Part shown: positions 6,653-10,963 of the stretch, piece after piece
Numbering within the stretch: position 1 is the first letter of the stretch
Layout of the letters: each line of letters opens with the position of its first letter
From: Spirochaetaceae bacterium
Lineage (GTDB): Bacteria > Spirochaetota > Spirochaetia > B11-G9
DNA length: 10,963 bases
NCBI GenBank assembly: GCA_030600745.1
Contig: JAUVLL010000070.1
Location: 1 to 10,963, forward strand
Direction of reading: 5' to 3'
The notes under the pieces: model-generated
Told to the model about the DNA's origin: nothing
The model's database searches: none
Seen by the model: the letters and a program-made list of their open reading frames with translations, nothing else
Made by a program: the position numbers and the translations under genes

Positions 6653-8080
6653 TTATAGAATCTCCTTAAGAATTTTCATTTTACGACCGTATTTTCCTAC
6701 CAGATCCCGTGTCTTTTCTACAGCCTTGCCGCAGTATTTCTGAGGATTAGAGAAAAACTCCTCTGCATCTTCTCCGGTTGTGGATTCAAGCCTCTGTGAA
6801 ATATATCCCCACAATTCGGAATCTTTTTGAAGTTCATCCACAAGGCGGGTTCCTTTTGCTTCACATCGAAGGGTAATTTTACGTATCTTCTCATGGGCGT
6901 CTGTATCACCGGAAAGAGAAAGCAGGACATAAGCGGCCTCAGCAAGAACAAGATCTCCCTTTAGAGTTATATTCTCAAGAAGTCTTTTTCTGTCTACCCG
7001 TATTGTTTTAACAATTTTATTCATCCGTGCTATAGCAGCAACAAAACCGGAAATATAGTCTGCAATAAATCTGGAAGAAGCAGAGTTTGACATATCTCTC
7101 TGATGCTCGGATATCTGATCCATGTAGAAGGTCATAACCCTTGGAAAAAAGGCTTTCCAAAGACTCTTAACATGTTCGGAATTCCAGGGATTCCTTTTCT
7201 GGGGCATAGTAGATGACCCAACCTGACTATCTGTAAACAGTTCTCTAAGCTCATCTATTTCCGTTCGCTGAAGATGCCGCAGATCGTCAGCCAGATTGGC
7301 AATTATGCCAAAAGCAATATTCATCTCCAAAAGCAGACGCAGCAGATACTCCGGTTCCACCATCTGTGTGGAATACTCTGCAGGTTCAATATCCAGAAGT
7401 TGAAGAAACTTCTTCTCCAGATCAATCGGGTCCTTAACAAGAAGGGAAGTTGCATTGTATGCTCCAACAGCACCTGCCAGCTTTCCCCGAAGATCCCCGG
7501 ATAGTTCTTCCAGCTTAACAATTGATTTCCCCAGCCGGGCAATAAATTCTGCAAAAGAAAACCCCAGGGTAACAGGAACTGCATGCTGTCCATGGGTTCT
7601 GCCGACCTGAGGTGTATCAGCCTCTCTCTCTGCAAGAGTAAGCAGACTCTCCATAAGCCCAATAAGAGCCGGGATCACTACTTTCCTCGAAGCATCCCTC
7701 ATCCTCAGGGCAGCGGCAGTATCCAGGATATCTACCGACGTAGCTCCCAGATGAACAAAGTGACTTACACTGTCCGGAACATTTAATTTCATTACATTAA
7801 CAAGGGCACGGATATTATGATGAGTTTTTTCCTCTTCCTCATAAACCGTTTCCGGAGTAATGGTTTTTTCAAGATTTCTGATTTGTCGGATGATCTCTCC
7901 AGACCCGGGCATCTGTATCTGTATGTGGGTTTCCAGAAGAGCCGATTCTACCTTGATACAATATTTAACGACAGCCTCTTCACTCAGGTACTTGCTTAAG
8001 TTTTCAAAAAGAATACGGTTTGATAAATAATAACGATGATCAAGGGGGGATAAATTTTTAAAGATATTTCTAGCTTCCAT
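6653..8080 (-). CDS. purB: Adenylosuccinate lyase PurB
   Basis: PurB catalyses two fumarate-releasing steps of purine synthesis: SAICAR to AICAR, and adenylosuccinate to AMP. The 475 residues are slightly longer than the more usual 430-460. Fumarase/aspartase superfamily landmarks appear in order: HLGATSVDILDTA at 110-122, GRTHGQHAVP at 160-169 with the general-acid histidine, and the signature loop GSSTMPQKRNP at 288-298 with the catalytic serine. The rest of the C-terminal half is helical, as expected. The start ATG at 8080 has no clear ribosome binding site. guaB follows after 1 nt, placing the AMP and GMP branch enzymes in one transcription unit. The gene is divergent from the metal-exporter cluster across a 178-nt region. 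Confidence 0.96.
   Translation of the reverse strand: MEARNIFKNLSPLDHRYYLSNRILFENLSKYLSEEAVVKYCIKVESALLETHIQIQMPGSGEIIRQIRNLEKTITPETVYEEEEKTHHNIRALVNVMKLNVPDSVSHFVHLGATSVDILDTAAALRMRDASRKVVIPALIGLMESLLTLAEREADTPQVGRTHGQHAVPVTLGFSFAEFIARLGKSIVKLEELSGDLRGKLAGAVGAYNATSLLVKDPIDLEKKFLQLLDIEPAEYSTQMVEPEYLLRLLLEMNIAFGIIANLADDLRHLQRTEIDELRELFTDSQVGSSTMPQKRNPWNSEHVKSLWKAFFPRVMTFYMDQISEHQRDMSNSASSRFIADYISGFVAAIARMNKIVKTIRVDRKRLLENITLKGDLVLAEAAYVLLSLSGDTDAHEKIRKITLRCEAKGTRLVDELQKDSELWGYISQRLESTTGEDAEEFFSNPQKYCGKAVEKTRDLVGKYGRKMKILKEIL
6662..6667 (-). promoter_or_regulatory. guaB ribosome binding site inside purB 3' end
   Basis: AAGGAG on the minus strand lies 10 nt before the guaB ATG at 6651 and within the last purB codons (Lys-Glu-Ile-Leu-stop). 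This supports the chosen guaB start and coupling of guaB translation to termination on purB. Confidence 0.7.
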
Positions 8081-8159
8081 TTACCATTAGTAACGAAATT
8101 ACATATTTTTGTAAATAGGAAGGGATTGATTTATCAAAAAAATTAAGCAATTTCCCAAA

Positions 8160-8174
8160 TGATTTTGAAAATCA
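8160..8174. promoter_or_regulatory. 7-1-7 palindrome resembling a Fur-family box
   Basis: TGATTTT-G-AAAATCA is a perfect 7-1-7 inverted repeat in the divergent region between purB and the exporter cluster. Fur-superfamily regulators bind 7-1-7 sites, and the classical TGATAAT-N-ATTATCA shares 5 of 7 bases per arm. The assignment is suggestive because the downstream cluster encodes a predicted metal exporter, but AT-rich DNA yields such palindromes by chance. Confidence 0.3.
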
Positions 8175-8211
8175 ATTAGATTTTTTTTAATTGGTTTCAT
8201 CTCTTGCCTTT

Positions 8212-8246
8212 CCTTAACTTTAAGTGTACTTTACTTAAAGAAAAGG
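8212..8246. promoter_or_regulatory. Imperfect 14-bp inverted repeat, candidate operator
   Basis: CCTTAACTTTAAGT (8212-8225) and ACTTAAAGAAAAGG (8233-8246) are inverted copies matching at 12 of 14 positions, with a perfect inner 8-bp core CTTTAAGT/ACTTAAAG and a 7-nt spacer. It ends 12 nt before the ATG at 8259 and overlaps that gene's AAAGGA ribosome binding site. It could be an operator for a dimeric repressor, or an mRNA hairpin that hides the ribosome binding site. Confidence 0.4.
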
Positions 8247-8258
8247 ATTATCAGCAAT

Positions 8259-8585
8259 ATGGATCATGAAGAATTGAAAGAAAGGTATACCGTGCTCCAA
8301 AAGCAATTAGCTCAGGTTGGTTATATCTGCAACGGTACAGTTATGTCTGTATATCGCAAATGCGGCAAACCCAACTGCAGTTGTAAAGATGATCCCAAAA
8401 TGCAGCACGGGCCTTACCATATCTGGACAAGAAAGGAAAAAGGAAAAACCGTTACCCGCTCTCTATCAAAAAAACAGGCTGATCGCTGCTCCGAATATAT
8501 GGATAATTTCAAGGAAATGGAAAATATTATGGAAAAAATGAAAGAAATTTCAATACAGATTATTGAACAGGCTAAAAATAGCTAA
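8259..8585 (+). CDS. Small Cys-containing protein, DUF6788-like
   Basis: A 108-residue soluble protein resembling the DUF6788 family, which has no assigned reaction. An N-terminal helix (about 1-20) leads to a compact core, GYICNGTVMS then KCGKPNCSC (Cys35, Cys40, Cys42), HGPYHIWTRK at 50-59 and GKTVTRSLS at 62-70. A long, charged C-terminal helix (about 71-108) may form a coiled coil. The clustered cysteines with His50 suggest a small metal-binding fold, possibly zinc; this is inferred. To my knowledge relatives often sit beside transposases or integrases, so it could be a leftover of a mobile element. Here it is 33 nt upstream of the exporter gene and read in the same direction. The ATG at 8259 has AAAGGA 11 nt upstream. 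Confidence 0.75.
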   Translation: MDHEELKERYTVLQKQLAQVGYICNGTVMSVYRKCGKPNCSCKDDPKMQHGPYHIWTRKEKGKTVTRSLSKKQADRCSEYMDNFKEMENIMEKMKEISIQIIEQAKNS

Positions 8586-8601
8586 TTTATTAATCAATAC
8601 T

Positions 8602-8608
8602 CCAGGAG
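8602..8608 (+). promoter_or_regulatory. Strong ribosome binding site of the exporter gene
   Basis: CAGGAGG lies 10 nt before the ATG at 8619 and is a near-perfect Shine-Dalgarno. It fixes that start and favours bacterial-style translation initiation in this cluster. Confidence 0.7.
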
Positions 8609-8618
8609 GCTTAATTTT

Positions 8619-9647
8619 ATGGTATTAGTATTAGATGTATTTAAACAGGCCCTAACAATAACCCTTTTTGTATTTACCATGATGCTTATATTGGACTATT
8701 TCAATGTCCTGACAAAGGGAAGGGTAAACAATCTTATCAAGGGCAAACAATGGAGACAATATACAATCTCTTCATTCCTGGGATCCACTCCCGGCTGCCT
8801 GGGTGCTTTTTTGAATGTCTCATTTTATGTTCACGGCCTTATTAGTTTTGGCGCTCTGGTAGGTGGTATGATCGCTACTTCGGGAGACGAAGCATTTGTT
8901 TTGCTGGCAATGGTACCCAAACAGGCAATGTTTTTGTTTGCTCTACTCTTTGTCTTTGGTATTGTTTTGGGTTGGTTATCAGATAAAATTGCCGGAGGAC
9001 TGAAACTTAAAACATGCAGCCATTGTACTCTGCAAGTTGTACATGATAATCAGGAAACCAATTTTTTCAGCAGGCAGCTGATTATAAAAAACTATATAAA
9101 ACCATCATTTATCCGGATAATGTTATTATCCGCAGCTGGAATAGTTACAATAGCTGTTATTTTGGGTTTTATTGGATCAAGCTCCTGGAATATAAAACAA
9201 ATTATACTCCTGATGTTAAGTATTGCTTCTTTTAGTATTATAGTCACAGTCCCTGAACATTTTTTAAAAGAACATATCTGGAAACATATTGCTAAAAAAC
9301 ACATTATCAGAATATTTCTATGGTCGTTTTCTGCAATCCTGTTTGTTGAGACTGGTTTTGAATACTGGGACATCGAAGGGTTTGTACAGCAGCACATGGA
9401 ACTGGTAGGGATGATAGCAGTTCTTTTGGCAATTGTACCTGAATCCGGTCCCCATATGATCTTTGTTATGCTTTATGCCAAAGGCCTGATTCCTTTCTCA
9501 ATACTGCTTGCAAGCTCTATTGTTCAGGATGGGCACGGAATGCTCCCCCTTCTCTCTTACACTGTAAAGGATTCAGTGCTGATTAAGATATTCAATTTAA
9601 CGTTCGGCATCATAATCGGACTTGGTTTTTATCTATTGGGATTCTAA
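8619..9647 (+). CDS. Predicted polytopic heavy-metal/manganese exporter (ArsP_2-like)
   Basis: A 342-residue integral membrane protein with about ten hydrophobic segments (roughly 6-30, 52-75, 78-100, 101-124, 163-187, 191-213, 229-250, 260-280, 285-312 and 318-341). It resembles the putative 10-TM heavy-metal exporter family, whose members are often named putative manganese transporter or arsenic efflux protein. The two halves look related: GSTPGCLGAF then HGLISFGALVGG...TSGDEAF in the first, PESGPH then KGLIPFSILLAS...QDGHGML in the second. A hydrophilic loop between the halves carries CSHC at 133-136 followed by His142, a plausible metal site. The substrate is not determined by the sequence. 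A strong ribosome binding site precedes the start, and the next gene follows after 28 nt, so the genes probably form an operon. Confidence 0.8.
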   Translation: MVLVLDVFKQALTITLFVFTMMLILDYFNVLTKGRVNNLIKGKQWRQYTISSFLGSTPGCLGAFLNVSFYVHGLISFGALVGGMIATSGDEAFVLLAMVPKQAMFLFALLFVFGIVLGWLSDKIAGGLKLKTCSHCTLQVVHDNQETNFFSRQLIIKNYIKPSFIRIMLLSAAGIVTIAVILGFIGSSSWNIKQIILLMLSIASFSIIVTVPEHFLKEHIWKHIAKKHIIRIFLWSFSAILFVETGFEYWDIEGFVQQHMELVGMIAVLLAIVPESGPHMIFVMLYAKGLIPFSILLASSIVQDGHGMLPLLSYTVKDSVLIKIFNLTFGIIIGLGFYLLGF

Positions 9648-9675
9648 TTATCAAATAAAAAAAGGAGATGCTTTG

Positions 9676-10794
9676 ATGAACAGACAGACAACAAAAAAAA
9701 TAGGTTTAATTGTGAATCCAGTTGCAGGTATGGGCGGTAGTGTAGGATTAAAAGGAACTGATGGAACAGCGTATAAAAAAGCATTGGAATTAGGTGCTCA
9801 ACCAGTTACTCCTGCAAGAACAAAGGATTTCTTTAACTATATCAGAAGAAAAGATGAAATTTATTTATTTACAGCTCCCGGAAAAATGGGAAAGGATCAT
9901 ATTCACAATTTGGGCATACCCTCCAAAGTAATTGGCAGGAAAGCAAAAGAGACTTCATCAGAAGATACAAAAACAATTGCCATCGAAATGTTGGAACAGG
10001 GAATTGAACTACTGATCTTTGTCGGTGGTGATGGCACTGCAAGAGATATTTATAACGCAATAGGTCTTAAAATACCTGTTGTCGCCGTACCTTCAGGGGT
10101 AAAGGTTTTTAGTGCAGTCTTTGCTTTCAACCCCAGAGCAGCAGCAGAGATGGTGGATGCATTCATTAAAGGATCACATTTTACCGAGGAAGAGGTTCTC
10201 GATATTGATGAAACGGCTTTCAGGGAAAACAGACTTGCATCACAACTGTATGGTTATCTTCTTGTACCAGATGTTAAAGAATACCTGCAGGGCAGCAAGG
10301 AGTGTTCAAATACAAGTGTGCCCACAGTGGAAAGTAAAAAAAAGATAGCTGCTTTTATACTCGAAAACATGGATAAGAATGCTTTATACTTACTTGGTCC
10401 GGGAACAACTTTGAAAACCATTACCGATACGGTTGGAGTAGGAAAAACTCTTCTGGGAGTAGATGCCCTGGCAGACGGAAAAATAATTGGAGCAGATGTA
10501 AACGAACAGGGAATCCTTTCCCTGTTTCAAAAATTTGAAAAAATAAAAATAATCGTAACACCAATCGGCGGCAATGGATTTATATTTGGCAGAGGAAGCA
10601 AACAGTTTACTCCTGACGTGATAAAACGTGTCGGCAGAGAAAATATTATTGTTGTAGGAACACTGGACAAACTAAACAAGCTGGATTCCCTGCGGGTTGA
10701 TACAGGTAATTTTGACCTGGATCAAACTCTTTCGGGATATATGGAAGTTACAGTAGGTTATAATGAGATTTTAAAAATGGATGTAAAATGTTAG
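9676..10794 (+). CDS. ATP-NAD kinase family protein (COG3199/AcoX-like)
   Basis: A 372-residue protein of the NAD kinase/diacylglycerol kinase fold. The N-terminal lobe opens with IGLIVNPVAGMGGSVGLKG at 9-27. The nucleotide-binding motif is GGDGT at 117-121, followed by PVVAVPSGVKVFSA at 134-147. The C-terminal lobe has LLGPGTT at 239-245 and TPIGGNGFIFGRG at 295-307, both typical of this subgroup. The subgroup lies apart from housekeeping NAD kinase and includes AcoX of acetoin clusters; its substrate is generally unproven. The ATG at 9676 is chosen because AAAAGGAG lies just upstream and the conserved N-terminus starts there, although the frame is open from 9622 and overlaps the exporter end. 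The radical SAM gene follows after 31 nt. Confidence 0.85.
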   Translation: MNRQTTKKIGLIVNPVAGMGGSVGLKGTDGTAYKKALELGAQPVTPARTKDFFNYIRRKDEIYLFTAPGKMGKDHIHNLGIPSKVIGRKAKETSSEDTKTIAIEMLEQGIELLIFVGGDGTARDIYNAIGLKIPVVAVPSGVKVFSAVFAFNPRAAAEMVDAFIKGSHFTEEEVLDIDETAFRENRLASQLYGYLLVPDVKEYLQGSKECSNTSVPTVESKKKIAAFILENMDKNALYLLGPGTTLKTITDTVGVGKTLLGVDALADGKIIGADVNEQGILSLFQKFEKIKIIVTPIGGNGFIFGRGSKQFTPDVIKRVGRENIIVVGTLDKLNKLDSLRVDTGNFDLDQTLSGYMEVTVGYNEILKMDVKC

Positions 10795-10825
10795 AACAAG
10801 CTGTTATTTTAAAGGAGATACAATT

Positions 10826-10963
10826 ATGATTACTTTTGGTCCGGTTCCATCCAGACGCCTGGGGCGCAGTCTGGGTATTAACAATATTCCTCCCAAAGTA
10901 TGCAGTTATTCCTGTGTATACTGCCAGGTTGGGCGCACAAAAAATATGCAGGTGGAGCGCAGC
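10826..10963 (+). CDS. Radical SAM protein, N-terminal part (cut by window end)
   Basis: The frame is open from the ATG at 10826 to the last base, giving 46 codons of a longer gene. AAAGGAG lies 8-9 nt upstream. The start MITFGPVPSRRLG with SLGIN is a familiar opening of a radical SAM group related to COG0731, and Cys26, Cys30 and Cys33 (CSYSCVYC) form the CxxxCxxC motif that holds the [4Fe-4S] cluster used to cleave S-adenosylmethionine. The substrate cannot be told from this part. The reading direction, spacing and ribosome binding site match the two genes before it, so it probably belongs to the same operon. Its cluster would depend on Fe-S assembly, which nifS-nifU in this window could supply. 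Confidence 0.9.
   Translation, partial: MITFGPVPSRRLGRSLGINNIPPKVCSYSCVYCQVGRTKNMQVERS

Noticed and set aside
7321..7662. 113-codon open frame within purB
   Set aside because: It lies on the same strand in another frame of a well-supported purB; its composition is Leu/Trp-rich and matches no family.
8081..8150. Sigma-70 promoter for purB
   Set aside because: TTGATA and TATTTA are present on the minus strand but only 14 nt apart, and no better-spaced pair was found.
8081..8258. Manganese (yybP-ykoY) riboswitch upstream of the exporter cluster
   Set aside because: The region is AT-rich and short and shows no GC-rich paired loops of that class; only palindromes are visible.

Overview
This window comes from an AT-rich prokaryotic genome, most likely an anaerobic bacterium. 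The anaerobe idea is an inference from the NIF-type Fe-S machinery and the radical SAM gene. A spirochaete-like relative is possible, but the sequence alone does not fix the phylum. No RNA genes, CRISPR arrays or origins were seen, and no stretch over 300 bases lacks a gene or gene remnant.

Left end (1-2356): an IS21-family insertion sequence, entered inside its transposase. It carries istA (5' end outside the window), istB, and a right end marked by two tandem 21-bp direct repeats typical of IS21 ends.

2357-3000: a short AT-rich spacer, then a wrecked cysteinyl-tRNA synthetase gene. The first 100 or so codons, with the HIGH-type site, and the last 60 or so codons survive. The catalytic core between them is gone and the two parts are in different frames.

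2987-8080 (minus strand): purB, guaB, nifS and nifU, read in that order. PurB and GuaB act in the AMP and GMP branches of purine synthesis. NifS and a complete three-domain NifU form a minimal Fe-S cluster assembly pair. purB and guaB are separated by 1 nt and are probably translationally coupled. nifS and nifU are 11 nt apart. nifS has no clear ribosome binding site and may have its own promoter.

8081-8258: a divergent control region with two palindromes. One has the 7-1-7 layout of Fur-family boxes. The other is a 14-bp imperfect inverted repeat just before the next gene.

8259-10963 (plus strand): a compact run of a small Cys-rich DUF6788-like protein, a predicted polytopic heavy-metal or manganese exporter, an ATP-NAD kinase/AcoX-like GGDGT protein, and the start of a radical SAM protein. 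Intergenic gaps are 28-33 nt and the last three genes each have a strong purine-rich ribosome binding site. This cluster is the best candidate in the window for an undescribed system. The joint function of exporter, nucleotide-kinase-fold protein and radical SAM enzyme is not evident from known pathways.
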